From: JANQTF01 sp041741415
GTDB taxonomy: Bacteria > Bacteroidota > Bacteroidia > J057
Length of the DNA: 64,000 nucleotides
Reading direction: 5' to 3'
Assembly: GCA_041741415.1 (NCBI GenBank)
Contig: JBGSKC010000062.1
Coordinates: forward strand, 4,179-68,178
This document shows, piece by piece, positions 26,646 through 34,262 of this stretch; the first letter of the stretch is position 1; each line of letters begins with the position of its first letter. Made by a program: the position numbers and the translations under genes. The notes under the pieces are model-generated. The model was not told the origin of the DNA. It did no database searches and saw only the letters and a program-made list of their open reading frames with translations.

Positions 26646-28343
26646 TTATTCTGGCTTTCGTTCTGCAGAAAGGGGGTAGGTAGCAAACTCGCCGATGGAG
26701 ATTTCCCCATCCAGGTTGTTCCCTTCCACCTCTCCTTCGATGGTGATGAGCAGGGAACCTCCGTTGGCTTCCACCGAATAGGTCATCCGAAGGGTCGTGC
26801 CGTCGAGCTCCACTTCGTCGAGGTCGCGTTCTTCTCCCATGCGGTCGCTGAAAACGGTTCCCTTCCAATTGCCATCAGTGCCGGTGATGGTGATTTTTCC
26901 GGTACTATTTCCCTGCGGGCTTTCCACTTCGTAGCTCCATACTCCGCTAATTTCAACTGCAGTGTCGCCTGGCTCCCCTGAGGCATTGCCTTTGGCCTTT
27001 TTCTTTTTTCCTTCAAACTCAAATTGCTCGCCTTCTACAAAGGTCATCCTGATCTGGCTCTCTTTGTCGCCCAGCGGGCCGTCCATCACCACCAGATTGG
27101 CCCATTTCCCAGGGGTAATGGTTCCTGCGAGTTCGCTCACCCCCAAAGCTGCAGCAGGATAAGTTGTGAGGGCGGCCAAAGCCAAATCTGCGCTCAGACC
27201 GTGCTCTACAAGAAGGGAAATACTCGGAATCACCTCTTTGGGCCTCACTTTCACGGTAGAGAAGCCGAATCTTACCCCCGCGTCGGCCAGCGTGACTGCC
27301 TGCAGGATCTCCTCGCGGGCTGCCTTTTGGCTGGCTAGTTTCAGGCGGGCGATTTCCTGCTGTATTGGATCGGCGATGGTATCGGGGGAGGGGAGCTCTT
27401 CGCCCCATTCAGGCAGATCAAGAGACAGAAAAATGGGTATAGGCCTGGCTGCCAGGCTTTTCGCGAGGGTGGAAGCTTGTTTTACTTCAGCCAGCATGAG
27501 CCTGAATCCGAGTTCTTCGCTCAGGTTAATGGCGCGATGGGTTTCCATCAGACCCGGGGCCAGAAAGGCAACCTGCTGGGATTTGTTTGCCACAGCCATC
27601 ATGGCCTTTATTTCTTCAGTCAGCAGGGGGCGCTCTATGGAAGCTGGATTGGCGAGGTATGCTTGCTGGTGTTTAGCGGCAAATTCAGCCTGACGAACGA
27701 GATTTTTCCAGGTAGCCGTTACCCCCAGCAAATTGGACGGATAAACCCTGCCCGCGCCTTGCCACTGGGCAAACATCGCGGTTTGGTCCTGAATGAGCAT
27801 TTGCTCCGGGCGGTTGCCATGAAGTAAGATGAGAGCACCCTGGCCTGGCAACATTCCGGCCTGGGGCACTGTGTGGGCGATGGTAAACCCCGCCTCCCGA
27901 AAGCTGGCTATCTCGGCTGAAGCAGGGTCGAGCATGTCTGAAGCTTTGCGTTGTGGCTGGATCCCGCCCTCACCGGGGCTTGCCTGGCCAGGCGGCGTGG
28001 AAGATTCCCGTCGGCTGGCCGTCTCGGCTTCTTCCTGTTCTTTCTGGGCTAAGTGGGAGAGGCCGGAAATAAAACCAGCATACACAAACATGGAGTCGCA
28101 ATCAACAATGCGGGCAGTGGGAGGCAGCCGCAAATCGGTGCCAACTGCTGCGATCCGGCCATCTTGCAGGAGAACGGTTCCAAAGTAGGGTGCCGCTCCC
28201 GGTTGGGTCACGATCTGGGCCCGGGTGAGGGCTACTGGCCTGTCCAGGGGGGTGAGTTGGGTTTGTTGGGCCTGAAGGGAAGCGGCTACAACAAGGAAGC
28301 CTGCTGCACTGAGGCACCGGCGCAGAGCAGAGATGTTCATCAT
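26646..28343 (-). CDS. Secreted amidohydrolase-superfamily protein with extra C-terminal domain, metal site eroded (first gene of operon)
   Basis: A 565-residue protein with signal peptide ending ASLQAQQ. It aligns by eye with its two neighbours: VYAGFISGLSHL stands where the family has GFIDAHSHL, so the first His is L95 while H97 remains; FLAPGLMETHRAINL replaces the second His motif. A linker rich in Lys (EGKKKKAKG, near residue 450) joins a C-terminal beta-rich domain of about 110 residues (GVWSYEVESPQGNSTGK onward, GNWKGTVFSDRMGEE) resembling a lipocalin-like fold. Gene order, relationship and shared export signals say these three proteins work together. Confidence 0.82.
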   Translation of the reverse strand: MMNISALRRCLSAAGFLVVAASLQAQQTQLTPLDRPVALTRAQIVTQPGAAPYFGTVLLQDGRIAAVGTDLRLPPTARIVDCDSMFVYAGFISGLSHLAQKEQEEAETASRRESSTPPGQASPGEGGIQPQRKASDMLDPASAEIASFREAGFTIAHTVPQAGMLPGQGALILLHGNRPEQMLIQDQTAMFAQWQGAGRVYPSNLLGVTATWKNLVRQAEFAAKHQQAYLANPASIERPLLTEEIKAMMAVANKSQQVAFLAPGLMETHRAINLSEELGFRLMLAEVKQASTLAKSLAARPIPIFLSLDLPEWGEELPSPDTIADPIQQEIARLKLASQKAAREEILQAVTLADAGVRFGFSTVKVRPKEVIPSISLLVEHGLSADLALAALTTYPAAALGVSELAGTITPGKWANLVVMDGPLGDKESQIRMTFVEGEQFEFEGKKKKAKGNASGEPGDTAVEISGVWSYEVESPQGNSTGKITITGTDGNWKGTVFSDRMGEERDLDEVELDGTTLRMTYSVEANGGSLLITIEGEVEGNNLDGEISIGEFATYPLSAERKPE

Positions 28344-28560
28344 GGGCAGGTCGGGTATCGTTTAGTAAGCAAGGTTCGGAACGGTTGGTCGCAGGGCTGG
28401 CTTGCCAGACAGCCAGGAGAGAACTTCCAGCAAGAGAAAGCTAGCAAGGAAATCTTGGAAAAGGGTGAAAATGTTTCTTTTGGCGGAAGAATTCACCTTC
28501 AAAAAAGGGTGGCTCTGCCAATGGATTCCTTTTTTCGGCAAAATGCGCTACTTTCGATAC

Positions 28561-28866
28561 ATGCAGCCTCTTCACTTGTACCTGGGCCTGGGAGCCTTGC
28601 TGTTTTTGCTGGGTGTGGGCCTGGTCCTCACGCGCCGAAACGCCGTGATGGTCCTCATGGGCATCGAATTGATGCTCAATGCAGCCAACGTCAATTTTGT
28701 TGCATTCTCCCGCTACGACCAACCCGCCATTGAGGGCCAGATGGCTGCCTTGTTTGTGATTGTGCTGGCCGCCGCCGAGGTGGCCGTTGGCCTCGGGTTG
28801 ATCCTCAATTTGTATCGCCGAAAAGGCAGCATTGACCTTAGCGAGGCACAGGACCTTCAGGGCTAG
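28561..28866 (+). CDS. nuoK: NADH-quinone oxidoreductase subunit K, solitary gene
   Basis: A 101-residue membrane subunit of complex I with three hydrophobic segments. The family signatures VLTRRNAVMVLMGIELMLNAANVNF and VIVLAAAEVAVGLGLIL carry the two conserved membrane Glu residues that take part in proton movement. The ATG at 28561 gives the normal length; the frame is open further upstream to 28402. No other nuo gene is near: the upstream neighbour is the divergent amidohydrolase operon and hslU follows. A TACTTTCG sequence ends 5 bases before the ATG, so the transcript may be almost leaderless. Confidence 0.92.
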   Translation: MQPLHLYLGLGALLFLLGVGLVLTRRNAVMVLMGIELMLNAANVNFVAFSRYDQPAIEGQMAALFVIVLAAAEVAVGLGLILNLYRRKGSIDLSEAQDLQG

Positions 28867-28964
28867 GGCTTTGCATAAGTTTTGTGCCCGGCAAAGCTGC
28901 CACTGCATTTTTTTCGTACTTTGGACTCCCCAGTTTGCCCCCTTACCCCACTTCATTCTCCTCC

Positions 28965-30341
28965 ATGGAAGACCATTTGACGCCAGCCCTCATCGTTCAG
29001 GAACTCGATAAATACATCATCGGGCAATCAGAAGCCAAAAAATCTGTCGCCATTGCCCTCCGGAATCGCTGGCGACGGTTACGCGCCAACGAGGAACTTC
29101 GCCGGGAAATCATTCCCAACAACATCATGATGATCGGGCCCACCGGTGTCGGAAAAACCGAAATTGCCCGCAGGCTTGCCCAACTCGCACAAGCTCCCTT
29201 TATCAAAGTTGAAGCGTCCAAGTTTACAGAAGTAGGCTATGTGGGCCGCGATGTCGAAAGCATGGTCCGCGACCTTGTGGAGCAATCCGTAAACATGGTC
29301 AGGGCAGAGCAAAAAGAAAAAATCAGGGAGGTTGCCCGCGAACTTGCAGACGAGCAAATCCTCGACATTCTCATTCCGCCGGTCAAGAAAAGGAGCGGCA
29401 AGGCCATAAGCATCGAAGCTGCAGGCGAATCAACCGCCAATCTCACGGACGAAGAACTGAATGAACGTACCCGGGAAAAATTTCGCGACAAACTGCGGCG
29501 GGGCGAACTCGAAGAGCGGCAAATTGAAATTGAGCTGGTTGTTCCCTCTCACAACGTGCAGGTAATGGCCCCTCCGGGACTTGAAGGGATGGATGGCCTC
29601 CAGGACATGCTTAGCGGCATGATCCCAAAAAAGCGAAAAAAGCGAAAAATGACGGTGGCCCAGGCCCGCGAACACCTCGTGGAGGAAGAAGCCGATCGCC
29701 TCATCGACATGGATGCAGTGACCCGCGAAGCCATCGACCGGGCCGGAAACAATGGCATTATTTTCATTGATGAAATCGACAAGGTCGCCGTTGCCTCAGG
29801 CGACGGCCGTGGCCCGGATGTTTCACGCGCCGGGGTTCAGCGCGACCTTTTGCCCATCGTGGAAGGTTCCGTGGTGAATACCAAGTATGGCTCCATCAAA
29901 ACAGACCACGTCCTGTTTATTGCCGCAGGTGCCTTTCACCTCGCCAAGCCCAGCGACCTTATTCCCGAACTTCAGGGCCGATTTCCCATTCGTGTGGAGC
30001 TTAAACCCCTCACAGAATCAGATTTTGTCAGCATCCTCACCCAACCGCGCAACGCCCTCACCAAGCAATACCAGGCCCTGCTCGAAAGCGAAGGCGTAAA
30101 GCTGACCTTCACAGATGAGGCAATTCGGGCAATGGCAAGGCTGGCCTTTGAAGTGAACCAGGAAATGGAAAATATCGGTGCGCGCAGGCTGCATACAATC
30201 ATGAGCAACTTGCTAAACGACATCCTTTTCCAGGTTCCCGATCTCGACCCCACCACCGAATTTGAAATCGATGGCAACATGGTCGAAGAGCGCGTTGGGG
30301 TCATGGTGTCCAGGAAAGACCTCAGCCGCTTTATTTTGTAA
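28965..30341 (+). CDS. hslU: HslUV protease ATPase subunit HslU
   Basis: A 458-residue AAA+ unfoldase that feeds substrates to the HslV peptidase. Walker A GPTGVGKTEI is near residues 58-67 and Walker B IIFIDEIDKV near 265-275. The GYVGRD pore loop is present at about 88-93, and the intermediate I domain is in the charged middle (LDIL, KRKKRKM). The C-terminal ISRKDLSRFIL matches the tail that docks into HslV. hslV is not adjacent, which is unlike many other phyla. The ATG at 28965 was chosen over an in-frame upstream start at 28884. Confidence 0.95.
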   Translation: MEDHLTPALIVQELDKYIIGQSEAKKSVAIALRNRWRRLRANEELRREIIPNNIMMIGPTGVGKTEIARRLAQLAQAPFIKVEASKFTEVGYVGRDVESMVRDLVEQSVNMVRAEQKEKIREVARELADEQILDILIPPVKKRSGKAISIEAAGESTANLTDEELNERTREKFRDKLRRGELEERQIEIELVVPSHNVQVMAPPGLEGMDGLQDMLSGMIPKKRKKRKMTVAQAREHLVEEEADRLIDMDAVTREAIDRAGNNGIIFIDEIDKVAVASGDGRGPDVSRAGVQRDLLPIVEGSVVNTKYGSIKTDHVLFIAAGAFHLAKPSDLIPELQGRFPIRVELKPLTESDFVSILTQPRNALTKQYQALLESEGVKLTFTDEAIRAMARLAFEVNQEMENIGARRLHTIMSNLLNDILFQVPDLDPTTEFEIDGNMVEERVGVMVSRKDLSRFIL

Positions 30342-30365
30342 TCTACTCACGATCAAGATTTTCAA

Positions 30366-30848
30366 ATGATAGAAGGCCATCTCCACATTCGCTATCAACA
30401 ATTTTCCGATATCCGCGAGTTGGAGCCTGATGAGCGAGAATTACTGAAAAAAGCCTGGGAAGCGACTGAGCATGCCTATGCGCCGTTTTCCGGCTTCCGG
30501 GTAGGATGCGCAGTTTCTCTGGTGGATGGCTCAGTTCTGTTGGGAAATAACCAGGAGAACCGTGCCTATCCTTCCGGCTTGTGTGCTGAGCGAACCGCGC
30601 TTTTCCACCTGGGCGCAATGGGAAAAGCAAAAGAACTGCGAAAAATGGCCATCCGAGCCCGCAGTGAACGGCACCCGGTTTCCAGGCCCGCCATGCCCTG
30701 CGGTGCTTGCAGGCAGGTGATGGCCGAATATGAAGACCTTGCAGAGGCTCACATCGTCGTGTTGATGCAGGGAGAAACAGGTGATATTCTGCGCGTGGAG
30801 GGTGTTTCCGCTTCCCTCCTCCCGTTTCCATTCGACCTGGAATTGTAA
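30366..30848 (+). CDS. cdd: Cytidine deaminase
   Basis: A 160-residue cytoplasmic zinc enzyme that converts cytidine and deoxycytidine to uridine forms in pyrimidine salvage. The zinc and catalytic residues are C73 and E75 in LCAERTA and C112 and C115 in MPCGACRQ. The substrate motif APFSGFRVGCAV with conserved Phe, and the later NNQEN, fit the homotetrameric type. It follows hslU by 24 bases and ends at a bidirectional terminator. Confidence 0.95.
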   Translation: MIEGHLHIRYQQFSDIRELEPDERELLKKAWEATEHAYAPFSGFRVGCAVSLVDGSVLLGNNQENRAYPSGLCAERTALFHLGAMGKAKELRKMAIRARSERHPVSRPAMPCGACRQVMAEYEDLAEAHIVVLMQGETGDILRVEGVSASLLPFPFDLEL

Positions 30849-30876
30849 TTTTTGCTGGCCCCGCACCGAAAATAAG

Positions 30877-30918
30877 AAAGGGAAAGGATCATGTTGACCA
30901 TGATTTCCTTTCCCTTTT
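30877..30918. terminator. Bidirectional rho-independent-like terminator between cdd and infB
   Basis: AAAGGGAAAGGA and TCATG pair with CATGA and TTTCCTTTCCCTTT around a 5-base loop (TTGAC), with a 2-base bulge. The stem is A-rich on the 5' side and T-rich on the 3' side, so it can serve both convergent transcripts, cdd (plus) and infB (minus). Confidence 0.75.
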
Positions 30919-30945
30919 CTGTTATCTGCCTCAGGCAGGGCTGGA

Positions 30946-33900
30946 TTACAGCCTGCGCTTGATTTCGTTAACGTGGAAGGATTCGATGATGTCTCCTTGT
31001 TTGAGTTCAGGGTAATTGTCTACCGTAAAGCCAAACTCCTGGCCGCTAAAGACTTCTTTGGCGTCGTCTTTAAAGCGTTTGAGGGAGCCAAGCTTGGAGG
31101 TGTAAATCACGATGCCATCGCGAATAACCCGAACGGGATCTTCCCGCTTGATTTTTCCAGACTTGACCAATCCACCAGCCACTGTTCCGACCTTGGTGAT
31201 GCGGAAGACTTCGAGAACCTCGGCAGTACCCATCTCCTCTTCCTTGATTTCGGGAGAGAGGAGGCCTTCGAGAGCATCCCTGACGTCGTTAATGGCGTCG
31301 TAGATCACAGAGTAGGTTCGAACGTCCACCTCTTCGCGTTCGGAGAGGGTTCTGGCCAATGCGTTGGGTCTCACGTTGAAGGCGATCACCACGGCATCGG
31401 AAGCGATGGCGAGGTTTACGTCGGCCTCGGTGATGGCACCATTGCCTTTGGCAATGATGTTGACCTGCACCTCGTTGGTAGAAAGCTTCATCAATGCACC
31501 AGAGAGTGCTTCCACTGAGCCGTCCACGTCACCACGAATGATGACATTGAGCTCTTTGAAGTTACCAATGGCACGGCGACGACCGATTTCCTCCAGGGTG
31601 ATCCGTTTGGTTTGGCGGAACTGCTGCTCGCGGAACACTTCCTGCCGCCGCTGACCAAGCTCTTTGGCCTTCCCTTCTTCGGTGAAGACGAGGAATTTAT
31701 CCCCGGCCTGGGGCGATCCACCCAAGCCCAGCAACTGGACAGGTTTGGCGGGTCCGGCTTCCTTGATCCGTTGCCCCTTCTGGTCGATAAGGGCGCGAAC
31801 TTTGCCATAGTGGATCCCGGCCACAACCTCGTCTCCTACGCGCAGAGTTCCGTTTTGCACCAAAACGGTGGCTACGTTACCACGGCCTTTGTCGAGACGT
31901 GCTTCAATCACGGTTCCGCTCGCGGCGCGAACAGGGTTGGCTTTAAGATCAAGGAGTTCAGACTCCAGAATTACTTTTTCGAGCAATTCATCCACCCCGA
32001 TGCCTTTGAGTGCGGAGATTTCCTGGCTTTGGTACTTGCCACCCCATTCCTCCACGAGGTAGTTCATGGCAGCCAGTTGGGTCTTGATGCGCTCAGGGTC
32101 TGCACCCGGCTTATCAATTTTGTTAAGGGCAAACACCATAGGAACCCCAGCCGCTTCGGCGTGGTTGATAGCTTCCTTGGTTTGGGGCATCACGGCGTCG
32201 TCGGCAGCAATCACGATGATCGCAACGTCAGTGACCTTTGCACCACGGGCACGCATGGCGGTAAACGCTTCGTGACCAGGGGTGTCGAGGAAGGTAACGG
32301 TTTGACCGTCGCCTACTTTCACCTCATAAGCACCAATGTGCTGGGTAATGCCCCCGGCCTCGCCTGCGGCCACGTTGGCTTTGCGCAACTTGTCGAGCAG
32401 GGTGGTTTTACCGTGGTCAACGTGGCCCATAACGGTCACGATTGGCGTGCGGGTGGAGAGCAAAGTGGGGTCTTCATCACCCTCATCGATTTCGAAGTCA
32501 TCCTCCGTGACATCGACAAAGTTGATGTCATAACCATATTCCTCTGCAAGGATGGTCATCAGTTCAGCATCGAGACGCTGGTTGATCGACACCATCATGC
32601 CGAGTTCGAATGACTTCCGAATTACATCGTTGACGTGAACGTCAAGAAGGTTCGCGAACTCGTTGGCGGAGATAAACTCCGTCACGTTGAGGACGAGATC
32701 CCCCTCTGCTGCGAGAGCTGCTTCATTTTCGCGGCGAACGGCATCCGAGTCGCGCTTGGCCCTGCGAAGGCGCTGACGGCTTCTGGAGGCACCCTTGCCC
32801 ATTTGTGTAAGGGTGTCACGGATGGTTTTATCCACTTCGCCGGAGGTAGGCTTCTCCTTTTTATTGGCAGGGGTAAGTGTTCTTTTGATACCAGGCTTGG
32901 CTGCCGGGGTGCCAGTTTGTTCTCCCGTTGCCGGAGTGGTACCTGTTTGAGCACCGCCTTTGCGCTTTCTTCTTCTCCTGCGACGCTTTTTGCCGGAAGC
33001 ATCAGTTTCTTCTCCCTCCTCGTCGCCATCCCCACCACCTCCTGGTGCAGGAGTGGCTGGTTTTGCCGTGTCCTTTTTCGGACGGTTGGGGGTAAGATCA
33101 ATGCGCCCTTTGATGGTGAGACCAGAGAGCTTGGGGGTATTATCGCTTACCGTAATGACGTTGGAATCGTCATTGGCGGGCGGATCGTCCTGTCGGGGTG
33201 GCTGCTTGGGATCGACCTTTGGAGCCTCAGCTCTGACGGGCTCAGGCCTGTTAATATTGGGAGCAGCAGGTTTAGGCGGATTTCTCAAGTCGCCCTGACG
33301 AGGGCCAGGGTTTGGCCTGTTGCCTTGGCTGGAAGGCTGGTTGCCGCCTTGACCGGCTGGTCTGTTCCCCTGATTCCGGCCCTGGCTGTTCCCCTGGTTA
33401 TTCCCCTGGTTATTTCCTTGGTTGTTTCCCTGCCCCCGGGAGGGCTCCTGTCTGCGATTGTCGGATTTCCGGGAACCTCCTTTGAGGGCATCCAGGTCAA
33501 TTCTACCCACCACCTTGAGGCCGCCAGTTTCTTCAGGCGCGCTGGGCGTGAAGTTAAGCGGAGGGTGAGCTGGTTTCGGCTCTGGCGCAGGAGCAGGTTC
33601 TTCCTGGCGCGGCGCTTCGGCAACAGGCTCGGGAGAGGCCGGAGGTACAGGGGCTGGAGCCTCTTCTTTTTCTTCCGTACCGGGACCCGGGAGGGGTTTT
33701 ACGCGACGAATGATGCCGCCCCCAATACGGTCGCGGAGCTGATTGGCAGACAAAGGATCTTTGTCTGTTTCCACCTCCTCCGTTCCGGGACCGGAGGCTT
33801 CCTCAGTGCTTTTGCCAGAAGCAGATTTAAAGTCTTCGCGTCGCTTTTCAGACAATTGCTCAGCCTGGGCCTTGAGCATTTTTTCAGAGGCAAACGCTTT

Positions 33901-34056
33901 GAGGAGCAGGGAATACTGCTCCGAAGAAAGCTTAGTGTTGGGGGAATCCTCCACGCTTTGCTCGTGCTTGGCGAGATGCTCGACCAGCACGGTGGTACTC
34001 ACGTTGAGTTCCTTGGCAGCCTGAAACAGGCGAGTGTTTTTCTTTTCTCCCACCAT
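30946..34056 (-). CDS. infB: Translation initiation factor IF-2
   Basis: A 1036-residue GTPase that loads initiator tRNA on the ribosome. The G domain starts near residue 535 with VTVMGHVDHGKTTLL; DTPGHEAF and NKIDKPG are the other nucleotide motifs. Domain IV follows, ending in the C-terminal ITKVGTVAGG region. The N-terminal half (residues 1-500) is long and charged, rich in Pro, Gln, Asn and Gly, with NQG tandem repeats; it starts with a short HTH-like N1 segment (RLFQAAKELNVSTTVLVEHLA). This is the last gene of the rimP-nusA-infB operon but has its own leader structure and promoter. Confidence 0.98.
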   Translation of the reverse strand: MVGEKKNTRLFQAAKELNVSTTVLVEHLAKHEQSVEDSPNTKLSSEQYSLLLKAFASEKMLKAQAEQLSEKRREDFKSASGKSTEEASGPGTEEVETDKDPLSANQLRDRIGGGIIRRVKPLPGPGTEEKEEAPAPVPPASPEPVAEAPRQEEPAPAPEPKPAHPPLNFTPSAPEETGGLKVVGRIDLDALKGGSRKSDNRRQEPSRGQGNNQGNNQGNNQGNSQGRNQGNRPAGQGGNQPSSQGNRPNPGPRQGDLRNPPKPAAPNINRPEPVRAEAPKVDPKQPPRQDDPPANDDSNVITVSDNTPKLSGLTIKGRIDLTPNRPKKDTAKPATPAPGGGGDGDEEGEETDASGKKRRRRRRKRKGGAQTGTTPATGEQTGTPAAKPGIKRTLTPANKKEKPTSGEVDKTIRDTLTQMGKGASRSRQRLRRAKRDSDAVRRENEAALAAEGDLVLNVTEFISANEFANLLDVHVNDVIRKSFELGMMVSINQRLDAELMTILAEEYGYDINFVDVTEDDFEIDEGDEDPTLLSTRTPIVTVMGHVDHGKTTLLDKLRKANVAAGEAGGITQHIGAYEVKVGDGQTVTFLDTPGHEAFTAMRARGAKVTDVAIIVIAADDAVMPQTKEAINHAEAAGVPMVFALNKIDKPGADPERIKTQLAAMNYLVEEWGGKYQSQEISALKGIGVDELLEKVILESELLDLKANPVRAASGTVIEARLDKGRGNVATVLVQNGTLRVGDEVVAGIHYGKVRALIDQKGQRIKEAGPAKPVQLLGLGGSPQAGDKFLVFTEEGKAKELGQRRQEVFREQQFRQTKRITLEEIGRRRAIGNFKELNVIIRGDVDGSVEALSGALMKLSTNEVQVNIIAKGNGAITEADVNLAIASDAVVIAFNVRPNALARTLSEREEVDVRTYSVIYDAINDVRDALEGLLSPEIKEEEMGTAEVLEVFRITKVGTVAGGLVKSGKIKREDPVRVIRDGIVIYTSKLGSLKRFKDDAKEVFSGQEFGFTVDNYPELKQGDIIESFHVNEIKRRL
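33366..33432. repeat. Tandem 12-base coding repeats in infB (NQGN repeats)
   Basis: Within infB, copies of a 12-base unit such as CCCTGGTTATTC encode repeated Gln-Gly-Asn-Asn on the minus strand, followed by less regular NSQGRNQGNR. The repeat number is likely to vary among relatives by slippage. Confidence 0.75.
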
Positions 34057-34075
34057 AGAGTGAGTTTAACCGGAA

Positions 34076-34083
34076 CAAAAATA
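34076..34083 (-). promoter_or_regulatory. -7 box (TATTTTTG) for infB
   Basis: Exact TAnnTTTG match on the minus strand, about 20 bases before the infB ATG at 34056. A TTA stands at the -33 position in place of TTG. It lies downstream of the terminator-like hairpin 34145-34166, so infB could be transcribed independently of rimP-nusA. Confidence 0.5.
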
Positions 34084-34144
34084 ATCAGTTCGCTGACTAT
34101 TAACTAATTGCCAAATTGAATTTTAGGACGGCCAGAAAAAGAAT

Positions 34145-34166
34145 CTGGGGGAACTTACTCCCCCAG
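34145..34166 (-). terminator. Terminator-like hairpin between nusA and infB
   Basis: Perfect 8-bp stem CTGGGGGA/TCCCCCAG with 6-base loop (ACTTAC), followed on the minus strand by ATTCTTTTTCTGG. The GC-rich stem plus interrupted T run is like an attenuator. It lies in the 206-base gap between nusA and infB. Confidence 0.55.
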
Positions 34167-34169
34167 GGA

Positions 34170-34217
34170 GGTACGAATGCACTTCTCCCTCTGGTTGAAG
34201 TACCCTCAGCTCGTACC
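34170..34217. repeat. Nested inverted repeats in the nusA-infB leader
   Basis: GGTACGA (34170-34176) pairs with TCGTACC (34211-34217), and inside it ACTTC (34181-34185) pairs with GAAGT (34197-34201). The two stems can form an extended hairpin next to the terminator-like hairpin at 34145. It is 48 bases long and has no tRNA features. Confidence 0.45.
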
Positions 34218-34262
34218 GACGAAACAATATGCTGGTGCAGAGATGGTTACATCATCGGTGCA

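Noticed and set aside
32635..34107. 490-codon open frame antisense to infB
   Set aside because: It overlaps infB almost completely, has low-complexity composition that mirrors the opposite strand, and shows no family motif. The infB frame is certain.
34170..34217. A tRNA or small structured RNA gene in the nusA-infB gap
   Set aside because: The outer stem encloses only 48 bases and there is no T-loop or anticodon arm, so not a tRNA.
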